From the NCBI GenBank assembly GCA_947625565.1, contig CANQOU010000086.1:1-5431 (forward strand): DNA of 5,431 nt. The letters run 5' to 3'. The DNA comes from an uncultured Clostridia bacterium (GTDB lineage Bacteria; Bacillota; Clostridia; TANB77; CAG-508). The position numbers were made by a program, and so were the translations under genes. Numbering within the stretch: the first letter of the stretch is position 1; every line of letters begins with the position of its first letter. The notes under the pieces were generated by a model. The model searched no databases, had not been told where the DNA came from, and saw nothing but the letters and a program-made list of their open reading frames with translations. Positions 1 to 5,431 of this stretch are shown in pieces.

Positions 1-23
1 ATATCATAAAATAATTGTTATAT

Positions 24-44
24 AAAGGTTTATGGGTAACCTTT
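24..44. promoter_or_regulatory. Small inverted repeat in the leader upstream of fabD
   Basis: AAAGGTT (24-30) is matched by its exact reverse complement AACCTTT (38-44), with a seven-base centre. A second option pairs AGGTTT (26-31) with AAACCT (48-53), so the two foldings exclude each other. AACCT also occurs twice as a direct repeat, 11 bases apart (38-42 and 49-53). This could be an operator, a weak hairpin between two genes, or chance in A+T-rich DNA. It does not resemble the FapR operator. No good -35/-10 pair is visible in 1-81: TTGTTA (15-20) has no -10 at the right distance, and TATTAT (59-64) lies too close to the ribosome binding site. Stop codons at 7-9, 12-14 and 23-25 would end any gene entering from the left. 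Confidence 0.3.
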
Positions 45-81
45 TAAAAACCTAAATATATTATACAAGGAATGAAATAGA

Positions 82-1104
82 ATGAAAACAAAAAGAGCTT
101 TTTTATTCCCAGGTCAAGGAGCACAAGTAGTTGGCATGGGAAAAGACATTTATGAAAAATATGAAGAAGCCAAAAAAGTATATGAAGAAGTAGAAAAAAT
201 TTCAGGAATGCCTATTAAACAAATTTGTTTTGAAGGGTCTGAAGAGGAATTAAATAAAACTAGAAATACTCAAATTGCGATATTTACAACAAGTATGGCA
301 ATAGTCAATGTATTAAAAAATAAAGGAATTAAATCAGATATAGCAGCAGGTCTAAGCTTAGGTGAATATACAGCATTGGTATATGCAGGAATATTAGATT
401 TTACACAGGCAATAAAACTAATCCAAAAAAGAGGATTTTATATGGAAAATTTAATTCCAAAAGAAACATATGCTATGGCAGCAGTTATTGGATTAAATTC
501 AAAAATAATTGAAGAAATATGTAACCAAATTTCTAAAGAAGGAAAATTTATTGCTCCAGCAAATTATAATTATTCAGAGCAAACTGTAATTTCTGGAAAT
601 GAAAATGCAATTGAAGAAGCAATAATAAAATTAAAAGAAATTGGAGCTAAAAAAGTTATTAAATTAAAAACAAGTGGGCCATTTCATACAATAAAGTTAT
701 TAGAAGCAAAAGAAGCATATGAAAAAGAATTAAAACACATTGACTTTAAAATAGAGCAACCTACAAAAGTAATAAAAAATATAGATGGTATGTTCTATAA
801 TTCAGGAGATAACATAAAAGAAATTTTAGCAAATCATATTATTTCACCTGTTAGATTTGATAAAGCAATTCATTTAATGCAAGAACAAGGAATAAATGAA
901 TTTGTTGAAATAGGACCAGGAAAAACACTAACAGGTTTTATAAAAAAAGAAGATAAAGATGCAAAACTTGTTAATATTAGTGATTTAAACACATTAGAAC
1001 AATATATTATGGAAAGAGAGGAAAATAAAGATGAATGTAAAAACAGTATTTATTACAGGTGGGGCAAGAGGAATAGGAAAGCAAGTTGCCTTAAAATTTG
1101 CTAA
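82..1104 (+). CDS. fabD: Malonyl-CoA:ACP transacylase (FabD)
   Basis: This cytosolic enzyme transfers the malonyl group from malonyl-CoA to acyl carrier protein, supplying the two-carbon donor for chain extension. Visible motifs are PGQGAQ (residues 10-15, oxyanion loop), GLSLGEY (90-96) with nucleophile Ser92, Arg117 (binds the malonyl carboxylate) and GPFH with catalytic His202. The pattern VEIGPGK (275-281) is typical of the family C-terminus. The position usually held by Gln (Gln250 in E. coli) appears to be His252. AAGG at 67-70 lies 11 bases before the ATG, a rather long spacing; an ATG at 72 stops after two codons. The frame gives 340 residues against about 310 for the family. The last 24 residues (317-340) are an out-of-frame reading of the start of fabG and are probably not part of the original protein. 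The enzyme identity is very secure; the C-terminal end is uncertain. Confidence 0.96.
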   Translation: MKTKRAFLFPGQGAQVVGMGKDIYEKYEEAKKVYEEVEKISGMPIKQICFEGSEEELNKTRNTQIAIFTTSMAIVNVLKNKGIKSDIAAGLSLGEYTALVYAGILDFTQAIKLIQKRGFYMENLIPKETYAMAAVIGLNSKIIEEICNQISKEGKFIAPANYNYSEQTVISGNENAIEEAIIKLKEIGAKKVIKLKTSGPFHTIKLLEAKEAYEKELKHIDFKIEQPTKVIKNIDGMFYNSGDNIKEILANHIISPVRFDKAIHLMQEQGINEFVEIGPGKTLTGFIKKEDKDAKLVNISDLNTLEQYIMEREENKDECKNSIYYRWGKRNRKASCLKIC

Positions 1105-1771
1105 ATTTGGATATAATGTTATTATAAATTATGTGTCAGAAAAAACAGATGAAAAAAAATTAAAAGAAGAGTTATTATCTGAAGGAGCAAATGATGTGAT
1201 TTTGGCTAAAGCTGATGTTACAGATATAAATCAGATGGAAGAACTAGTAAAAAAGGCAATAGAAAAATTTAATAGTATTGATGTATTGGTAAATAATGCA
1301 GGTATTACAAGAGATAATTTGTTATTGAGAATGTCTGAAGAAGATTTTGACAAAGTAATAGATGTAAACCTAAAAGGAACATATATTGTTACAAAATTAG
1401 TAACAAAATATATGATGAAACAACGTAAAGGCTCTGTTATAAATCTATCCTCTGTCGTAGGCGTTGTAGGAAATTCAGGACAATGTAATTATTCTGCATC
1501 AAAAGCAGGAATAATTGGTTTTACAAAAAGTATTGCAAAGGAATTAGCCTCTAGAAATATACGTGTAAATGCAGTAGCACCAGGATTTATTGAAACAGAT
1601 ATGACAGATGTTTTATCAGATAATGTAAAAGAAGATATATATAAACAAATACCATTAAACCGTATGGGAAGTGCAAAAGAAGTAGCTGAACTAATATATT
1701 TTTTAGGAGAAGATACAAGCTCATATATTACAGGGCAAGTTATAAATGTAGATGGCGGAATGGTTATGTAA
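1031..1771 (+). CDS. fabG: 3-oxoacyl-ACP reductase (FabG)
   Basis: FabG reduces 3-oxoacyl-ACP to 3-hydroxyacyl-ACP with NADPH, the first reduction of each elongation cycle. It is a 246-residue classical short-chain dehydrogenase, the normal length. The Rossmann glycine motif TGGARGIG lies at residues 9-16, NNAG at 88-91, and the catalytic tetrad reads Asn113, Ser141, Tyr154 (in YSASK) and Lys158. PGFIETDM (184-191) and the end INVDGGMVM are typical. Arg132 and Arg175 fall at the places of the ACP-binding arginines of E. coli FabG (129 and 172). A GAGAGG Shine-Dalgarno (1016-1021) stands nine bases before the ATG, inside the fabD frame. The first 74 bases overlap fabD in another frame, so ribosomes finishing the long fabD frame would cross this start. 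The intact motifs and strong ribosome site leave the start in little doubt. Confidence 0.97.
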   Translation: MNVKTVFITGGARGIGKQVALKFAKFGYNVIINYVSEKTDEKKLKEELLSEGANDVILAKADVTDINQMEELVKKAIEKFNSIDVLVNNAGITRDNLLLRMSEEDFDKVIDVNLKGTYIVTKLVTKYMMKQRKGSVINLSSVVGVVGNSGQCNYSASKAGIIGFTKSIAKELASRNIRVNAVAPGFIETDMTDVLSDNVKEDIYKQIPLNRMGSAKEVAELIYFLGEDTSSYITGQVINVDGGMVM

Positions 1772-1776
1772 GGAGG
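1770..1776 (+). promoter_or_regulatory. Ribosome binding site that fixes the fabF start
   Basis: AAGGAGG, a full match to the anti-Shine-Dalgarno core, overlaps the fabG stop codon (TAA, 1769-1771) and ends eight bases before the ATG at 1785. The in-frame ATG at 1752 lies inside fabG and upstream of this site, and would add 11 residues with no counterpart in FabF proteins. The overlap with the fabG stop suggests coupled translation of fabG and fabF. Confidence 0.9.
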
Positions 1777-1784
1777 AAACAATA

Positions 1785-3023
1785 ATGGAAAGAAGAGTTG
1801 TAATAACAGGCTTAGGTGCAATTACACCAATTGGAAACTCTGCTGAAGAATTTTGGAGTGGAATAAAAGAAGGAAAATGTGGAATTGATAAAATTACTGC
1901 ATTTGATACAACTAATTTTAAAGTAAAATTAGCAGCAGAAGTGAAAAACTATAATCCAGAAGAATATTTCGAAAGACATGAAGCAAGAAGATTAGATAAA
2001 TATTCTCAATTTGCAATGATTGCATCAAGAGAAGCATGGAAGGATAGTAAATTAAATAAAGAAATTGAAAATATGGAAAGAGTTGGAGTAATTATAGGCT
2101 CAGGAATTGGTGGTGTACAGACAATAGAAGCAGAAAATCAAAAATGTGTTGAAAAAGGACCTGATAGAGTTTCTCCAATGTATATTCCAATGGCTATTTT
2201 AAATATGGCTACTGGAAATGTTGCAATAGATATAGGTGCAAAAGGACAATCTATTTCAATGGTAACAGCTTGTGCATCTGGAACGCACTGTATTGGTGAA
2301 AGTTATAGAATGATTAAACATGGATATCAAGATATTATACTAGCAGGAGGAACAGAAAGTTCTATTACGCCATTGAGTATAGCTGGATTTATGAATATAA
2401 AGGCACTTTCAAAATCAGAAGATAAAACAAGAGCAAGTATGCCTTTTGATAAAGAACGCAATGGATTTGTAATGGGAGAAGGAGCAGGAGTTTTAATATT
2501 AGAAGAATTAGAACATGCTAAAAAGAGAAATGCAAAAATATATGCAGAAATTGTTGGATATGGAGCAACTTCAGATGCATATCATATAACTTCACCATCA
2601 CCAGATGGAGAAGGTGGAGCAAGAGCAATGAAAATTGCAATTCAAGAAGCAAATGTGAACCCAGAAGATATTACATATATAAATGCACATGGTACATCAA
2701 CACATTTAAATGATGCTTCTGAAACAAAAGCTATAAAAACAGCATTAGGTAAAGCATCAGAAAAAGTTATGGTTAGTTCTACAAAAGGACATACAGGTCA
2801 TTTATTAGGCGCAGCAGGTGGAATAGAAGCTGTAGTATGTGCAAAGGCAATTCAAGAAGGATTTGTACCTCCAACAATAAATTATAAAGTGCCAGATGAA
2901 GAATGTGATTTAGATATTGTTCCAAATGTAGGAAGAAAAGTAAATGTAGAATATGCAATGTCAAACTCATTAGGCTTTGGAGGACATAATAGCAGTATTA
3001 TATTAAAAAAATATAATGAATAA
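1785..3023 (+). CDS. fabF: 3-oxoacyl-ACP synthase II (FabF, elongating condensing enzyme)
   Basis: FabF condenses malonyl-ACP with acyl-ACP, releasing carbon dioxide and lengthening the chain by two carbons. From the chosen start it has 412 residues, the usual length. The thiolase-fold catalytic triad is complete: Cys163 in TACASG (161-166), His302 in NAHGTST (300-306) and His339 in GHTGHLLGAAGG, with the conserved Lys334 just before. GFGGHN (397-402) holds the gating Phe398, and Ile108 in the IIGSGIGG stretch fits FabF rather than FabB. A Cys-His-His triad rather than Cys-His-Asn rules out the starter enzyme FabH. It follows fabG by 13 bases and shares its ribosome site with the fabG stop. 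The longer frame from 1752 was rejected on Shine-Dalgarno position and on homology of the N-terminus (MERRVVITGLGAITPIG). Confidence 0.97.
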   Translation: MERRVVITGLGAITPIGNSAEEFWSGIKEGKCGIDKITAFDTTNFKVKLAAEVKNYNPEEYFERHEARRLDKYSQFAMIASREAWKDSKLNKEIENMERVGVIIGSGIGGVQTIEAENQKCVEKGPDRVSPMYIPMAILNMATGNVAIDIGAKGQSISMVTACASGTHCIGESYRMIKHGYQDIILAGGTESSITPLSIAGFMNIKALSKSEDKTRASMPFDKERNGFVMGEGAGVLILEELEHAKKRNAKIYAEIVGYGATSDAYHITSPSPDGEGGARAMKIAIQEANVNPEDITYINAHGTSTHLNDASETKAIKTALGKASEKVMVSSTKGHTGHLLGAAGGIEAVVCAKAIQEGFVPPTINYKVPDEECDLDIVPNVGRKVNVEYAMSNSLGFGGHNSSIILKKYNE

Positions 3024-3035
3024 AACTCCAATATT

Positions 3036-3064
3036 TTGACTTTTCAAGCATTAAATGATATAAT
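3036..3064 (+). promoter_or_regulatory. Internal sigma-A-type promoter upstream of accB
   Basis: TTGACT (3036-3041) and TATAAT (3059-3064) are separated by exactly 17 bases. TG at 3056-3057, one base before the TATAAT, makes an extended -10. This is close to the housekeeping consensus (only the last base of TTGACA differs). Transcription should start near 3071, giving a leader of about 20-25 bases with the accB ribosome site inside it. It lies in the only sizeable gap of the cluster. No terminator-like hairpin precedes it, so transcripts from fabF probably also read through. TTGA (3036-3039) and TCAA (3044-3047) form an inverted repeat over the -35, and TTAAAT (3051-3056) with ATTTAA (3065-3070) flank the -10. 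Confidence 0.82.
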
Positions 3065-3078
3065 ATTTAAGAAAAAAA

Positions 3079-3085
3079 GAAAGGA
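3079..3085 (+). promoter_or_regulatory. Ribosome binding site that favours the second ATG of accB
   Basis: GAAAGGA has its AAGG core at 3081-3084. The first in-frame ATG (3088) follows only three bases after that core, too close for normal initiation. The second ATG (3094) follows nine bases after it, an ideal distance. The start at 3094 is therefore preferred, removing two residues from the longest frame. Confidence 0.7.
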
Positions 3086-3093
3086 AAATGAAT

Positions 3094-3531
3094 ATGGAAT
3101 ACAAAGAAATTAAAGAAATGATAAAAGATATGGAGGATTCAAAATTATCTTCCTTAGCCATTGAATTTCCAGATGGCTTTAAAATTAGTATGGAGAAAAA
3201 GCTTGAAGTAAATTCTAATAATTTAAATTTAGAAAGGCATATTGAAGTACCAGAACATAATGAAAATAGAGAGATAACTGCTAAAAATGAAGAAGATTTA
3301 AAAATAATCACAGCACCAATGGTTGGAACATTTTATGCAAGTAGCAGTCCAAACAAACCTGCATATGTAAGACAAGGAGATAAAATTCACAAAGGACAAG
3401 TAGTTTGCATTCTTGAAGCAATGAAACTAATGAATGAAATTGAAAGTGAATTTGATGGAGAAATTGTTGAAGTATGCGTTAAAGATGGAGATGCTGTAGG
3501 TTATGGTATGCCTCTATTTAAAGTAAAATAA
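3094..3531 (+). CDS. accB: Biotin carboxyl carrier protein of acetyl-CoA carboxylase (AccB)
   Basis: AccB carries the biotin that AccC carboxylates and that AccD/AccA then use to make malonyl-CoA. From the chosen start it has 145 residues, somewhat short but within the family range. It has an N-terminal segment (about 1-35), a charged and poorly conserved linker (about 36-70) and a C-terminal biotinyl domain (about 71-145). The biotin attachment motif EAMKLMNEI (108-116) places biotin on Lys111. The stretch APMVGTFYASSSPNKPAYV (74-92) is the thumb region that marks acetyl-CoA carboxylase carriers and separates them from lipoyl domains and from other biotin domains. The linker lacks the Pro/Ala-rich character seen in E. 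coli. Modification by a biotin ligase (BirA), not encoded here, is expected. It is the first gene behind the internal promoter and stands 21 bases before fabZ. The start at 3088 is the alternative. Confidence 0.95.
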   Translation: MEYKEIKEMIKDMEDSKLSSLAIEFPDGFKISMEKKLEVNSNNLNLERHIEVPEHNENREITAKNEEDLKIITAPMVGTFYASSSPNKPAYVRQGDKIHKGQVVCILEAMKLMNEIESEFDGEIVEVCVKDGDAVGYGMPLFKVK

Positions 3532-3552
3532 AATATTTAGAAAGAGGAAAAG

Positions 3553-3975
3553 ATGTTAAATAAAGAAGAAATAAAAAAGATTATTCCACAAAGAGAACCT
3601 TTTTTAATGATTGATGAAGTTGAAAACTATATTCCTGGAGAAAGTGCAATAGCATATAAAAATGTATCTGAGGAAGAGTATTATTTTAAAGGACATTTTC
3701 CAGAAAATCCAATTATGCCAGGTGTACTGTTAGTAGAAGCATTAGCTCAAACAGGTGCAGTAGCAATATTATCTATGGAAGAAAATAAAGGAAAAAATGC
3801 TCTATTTGGTGGAATTGATAAATTAAAATTCAAGAAACAAGTTGTACCAGGAGATAGACTAAAGCTAGAAGTAAAGATAATTAAGAAAAAAGGACCAATT
3901 GGAATTGGTGAGGCAATTGCAACAGTAAATGATAAAATAGCTGTAAAAGGTGAATTGACTTTTGCCATTGTATAA
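3553..3975 (+). CDS. fabZ: 3-hydroxyacyl-ACP dehydratase (FabZ)
   Basis: FabZ removes water from 3-hydroxyacyl-ACP to give trans-2-enoyl-ACP. The 140-residue length and hot-dog fold pattern match the family. Catalytic His48 lies in GHFPENPIMPGV (47-58) and catalytic Glu62 in LVEALAQTGAV (60-70). These two residues, with the Asn-Pro-Ile-Met-Pro-Gly loop, separate FabZ from FabA. The N-terminal motif reads IPQREPFLMID (11-21), with Gln13 where many FabZ proteins have His (PHRYPFL). AGAGG (3543-3547) lies five bases before the ATG, slightly close but usable. No fabA or fabM-like isomerase is seen in the window, so nothing here tells how unsaturated fatty acids would be made. The gene sits between accB and accC, a common Clostridial arrangement. 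Confidence 0.96.
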   Translation: MLNKEEIKKIIPQREPFLMIDEVENYIPGESAIAYKNVSEEEYYFKGHFPENPIMPGVLLVEALAQTGAVAILSMEENKGKNALFGGIDKLKFKKQVVPGDRLKLEVKIIKKKGPIGIGEAIATVNDKIAVKGELTFAIV

Positions 3976-3979
3976 GGAG
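3974..3979 (+). promoter_or_regulatory. Ribosome binding site that fixes a GTG start for accC
   Basis: AAGGAG overlaps the fabZ stop codon (TAA, 3973-3975) and ends eight bases before the GTG at 3988. The upstream in-frame GTG at 3979 shares its first base with this site, so it cannot be served by it. The overlap suggests coupled translation of fabZ and accC. Confidence 0.87.
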
Positions 3980-3987
3980 TGAAAAAA

Positions 3988-5337
3988 GTGTTTAAAAAGG
4001 TATTAGTAGCAAATCGTGGAGAAATTGCTGTTAGGATTATAAGAGCATGTAGAGAGCTAGGAATTAGAACTATTGCTATTTATTCTGAAGCAGATAAAAA
4101 TGCATTACATACTACTTTAGCTGATGAAGCAATTTGCATAGGACCTGCTATATCTAGAAAAAGCTACTTAAATATAAAAGCAATATTAGAGGCAGCTTGT
4201 GTTATGGGGGCAGATAGTATCCATCCTGGATATGGTTTCTTATCTGAGAATGCAAAATTTGCAAAATTATGTGAAGAAATAGGATTAAAATTTATTGGTC
4301 CTAGTTCTGATATTATAGAATTATTAGGTAATAAATCTAAGGCAAAAGAAACTATGAAAAAAGCAGGAGTTCCTGTTGTTCCAGGCTCAGAAGGAATATT
4401 AAAATCAAAAGAAGAAGCATTAAAACTTGCAGAAGAAATAAAATACCCAATAATGCTTAAAGCATCAGCTGGAGGTGGAGGAAAAGGAATTCGTATAGTA
4501 AATTCTAAAAATGAATTAGAAAAAGCATATGATTTAGTAAAACAAGAGGCGAAATCAGCATTTAATGATGAAAGTATTTATTTAGAAAAAGTTATTCAAA
4601 ATCCTAGACATATAGAAATCCAAATATTAGCAGATGAACATGGTAATTGTATCCACTTAGGAGAAAGAGATTGTACAATTCAAAGAAATAACCAAAAAGT
4701 TATTGAAGAAACTCCAAGCTCTTTAATAGATGAAAAAATAAGAGAAAGAATTGGACAAATTGCAGTAAATGCAACAAAAGAAATAGGATATACAAATGCT
4801 GGAACAATTGAATTTTTATTAGATAAAGATAAGAAATTCTACTTTATGGAAATGAATACAAGAATACAAGTAGAACATCCTATTACAGAAATGCTAACAG
4901 GGATTGATTTAGTAAAAGAACAAATAAAAATTGCTTCAGGAGAAGAATTAGAATACAAACAAAAAGATATTAAACTATCAGGACATAGTATTGAAGCAAG
5001 AATAAATGCAGAAAATCCATCAAAAAAATTCAGACCATGTCCAGGACTAATTACAGGATTGCATCTTCCAGGAGGAAATGGAATAAGGATAGATACTGCA
5101 ATCTATTCTGGATATACAATACCACCTACATATGATTCTATGATTGCAAAAATCATTGCACATGGAAAAAATCGAGGGGAAGCAATTTCTAAACTAAAAA
5201 GTGCAGTAGCAGAATTGGTGGTAGAAGGAATTGATACAAATGTTGAATTCATATTAGATATATTAAACAATGCAGACTTTGTAACAAATAATTATGATAC
5301 ATCATTTATAGAAAGACTAACTATTAATTGTCAATAG
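3988..5337 (+). CDS. accC: Biotin carboxylase subunit of acetyl-CoA carboxylase (AccC)
   Basis: AccC uses ATP and bicarbonate to carboxylate biotin on AccB. From the GTG at 3988 it has 449 residues, the same length as E. coli AccC, starting with the family pattern KKVLVANRGEIAVRI. The ATP-grasp features are present: Lys116, Lys158, the glycine loop AGGGGKG (161-167), His208 in PRHIEIQ, metal ligands Glu275 and Glu288 (MEMNTRIQVEH, 287-297), catalytic Arg292 and Glu296, and Arg338 in EARINAE, which contacts biotin and bicarbonate. Numbering stays within one residue of E. coli throughout. In DCTIQRNNQKVIEE (228-241) Asn234 takes the place of the second Arg of the usual QRR(H/N)QK. No biotinyl domain is fused at the C-terminus, which fits separate AccB rather than pyruvate carboxylase. 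It ends the cluster as seen here; accD and accA are not in the window. Confidence 0.96.
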   Translation: MFKKVLVANRGEIAVRIIRACRELGIRTIAIYSEADKNALHTTLADEAICIGPAISRKSYLNIKAILEAACVMGADSIHPGYGFLSENAKFAKLCEEIGLKFIGPSSDIIELLGNKSKAKETMKKAGVPVVPGSEGILKSKEEALKLAEEIKYPIMLKASAGGGGKGIRIVNSKNELEKAYDLVKQEAKSAFNDESIYLEKVIQNPRHIEIQILADEHGNCIHLGERDCTIQRNNQKVIEETPSSLIDEKIRERIGQIAVNATKEIGYTNAGTIEFLLDKDKKFYFMEMNTRIQVEHPITEMLTGIDLVKEQIKIASGEELEYKQKDIKLSGHSIEARINAENPSKKFRPCPGLITGLHLPGGNGIRIDTAIYSGYTIPPTYDSMIAKIIAHGKNRGEAISKLKSAVAELVVEGIDTNVEFILDILNNADFVTNNYDTSFIERLTINCQ

Positions 5338-5378
5338 GAATATTAAATTTTTTAAATATTTTTAAATAGATAAAAATT

Positions 5379-5431
5379 TGCATGACTAATAACAGTTTCA
5401 AAATCTAATTTTTAAACTGTTAAATAATGCA
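5379..5431. terminator. Long inverted repeat after accC, possible terminator
   Basis: TAACAGTTTCAAAAT (5390-5404) and ATTTTTAAACTGTTA (5408-5422) are reverse complements at 14 of 15 positions around a three-base loop (CTA). An outer pair, TGCAT (5379-5383) and ATGCA (5427-5431), extends the symmetry to the last base of the window. To the left is AAAAA (5372-5376), which reads as a T run on the minus strand. A two-way intrinsic terminator would show A bases on the left and T bases on the right; the right side is cut off. The stem is A+T rich, which is weak for a terminator. An operator or the end of a small palindromic repeat element is also possible. Bases 5338-5378 are very A+T rich with three TTAAAT copies, and no gene start with a ribosome site is seen in 5338-5431. 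Confidence 0.5.

Noticed and set aside
72..80. Two-codon reading frame ATG AAA TAG just before fabD, as a possible leader peptide
   Set aside because: It starts only one base after the AAGG site, so initiation is unlikely; it is probably chance.
1..81. FapR-type operator upstream of fabD
   Set aside because: No sequence like the TTAGTACC-type FapR box is present; the only dyad has a different sequence.
1752..1784. N-terminal extension of fabF from the ATG at 1752
   Set aside because: It lies inside fabG, precedes the AAGGAGG site instead of following it, and has no match to FabF N-termini.
1489..1821. Minus-strand open frame of 110 codons across the fabG/fabF junction
   Set aside because: It is the antisense shadow of fabG and the start of fabF, has no ribosome site of note and a low-complexity hydrophobic translation. 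The + strand genes here are certain.
2779..2970. Minus-strand open frame rich in Leu and His inside fabF
   Set aside because: Its composition is what the reverse reading of A-rich codons gives; it lies wholly within the C-terminal catalytic region of fabF.
3051..3311. Minus-strand open frame opposite the accB start
   Set aside because: It has a Ser/Phe/Ile-rich translation typical of antisense to A+T-rich coding DNA, and it overlaps the accB promoter and coding region.
3747..3968. Minus-strand open frame inside fabZ
   Set aside because: It is the shadow of fabZ with no ribosome site or recognisable motif.
1..5431. A hidden mobile element, CRISPR array, RNA gene or new defence-type system
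   Set aside because: All but about 280 bases are accounted for by six standard fatty acid synthesis genes with uniform composition. No repeats with spacers, transposase motifs, tRNA-like or rRNA-like segments were seen.

Overview
This window is a compact, one-direction run of six type II fatty acid synthesis genes on the + strand: fabD, fabG, fabF, accB, fabZ, accC. Base composition is strongly A+T rich (roughly 30% G+C by eye), third codon positions favour A/T, and Shine-Dalgarno sites are strong purine runs (AAGGAGG, AAGGAG). Together with this gene order, these point to a low-G+C Firmicute, most likely a member of the Clostridia. No species can be named from the sequence alone.

Layout: 1-81 is a short A+T-rich leader with a small dyad (24-44) and no convincing promoter, so fabD may be read from upstream. 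fabD (82-1104) runs 74 bases into fabG (1031-1771) in another frame, and a one-base loss in a short A run would explain this. fabG is followed closely by fabF, whose real start is 1785. A 70-base gap (3024-3093) holds a near-consensus promoter, TTGACT-17-TATAAT with an extended -10. It should give accB (3094-3531), fabZ (3553-3975) and accC (3988-5337) their own transcript. The last 94 bases (5338-5431) hold no gene but carry a long, nearly perfect inverted repeat that runs to the window edge and may be a terminator.

How the genes work together: AccB (biotin carrier) and AccC (biotin carboxylase) form half of acetyl-CoA carboxylase, which makes malonyl-CoA. FabD moves malonyl to acyl carrier protein (ACP). 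FabF condenses malonyl-ACP with the growing acyl-ACP, FabG reduces the 3-keto group and FabZ dehydrates the product. The missing partners are the carboxyltransferase subunits AccD and AccA, ACP, an enoyl-ACP reductase and the starter condensing enzyme FabH. They must lie outside the window.

I see no new system here; this is core metabolism. The points worth a second look are the fabD/fabG overlap, the internal promoter with dyads over its -35 and -10, the terminal inverted repeat where accD would normally follow, and a few substitutions at usually conserved positions. Three gene starts (fabF, accB, accC) are corrected inward from the longest reading frame because of Shine-Dalgarno spacing.
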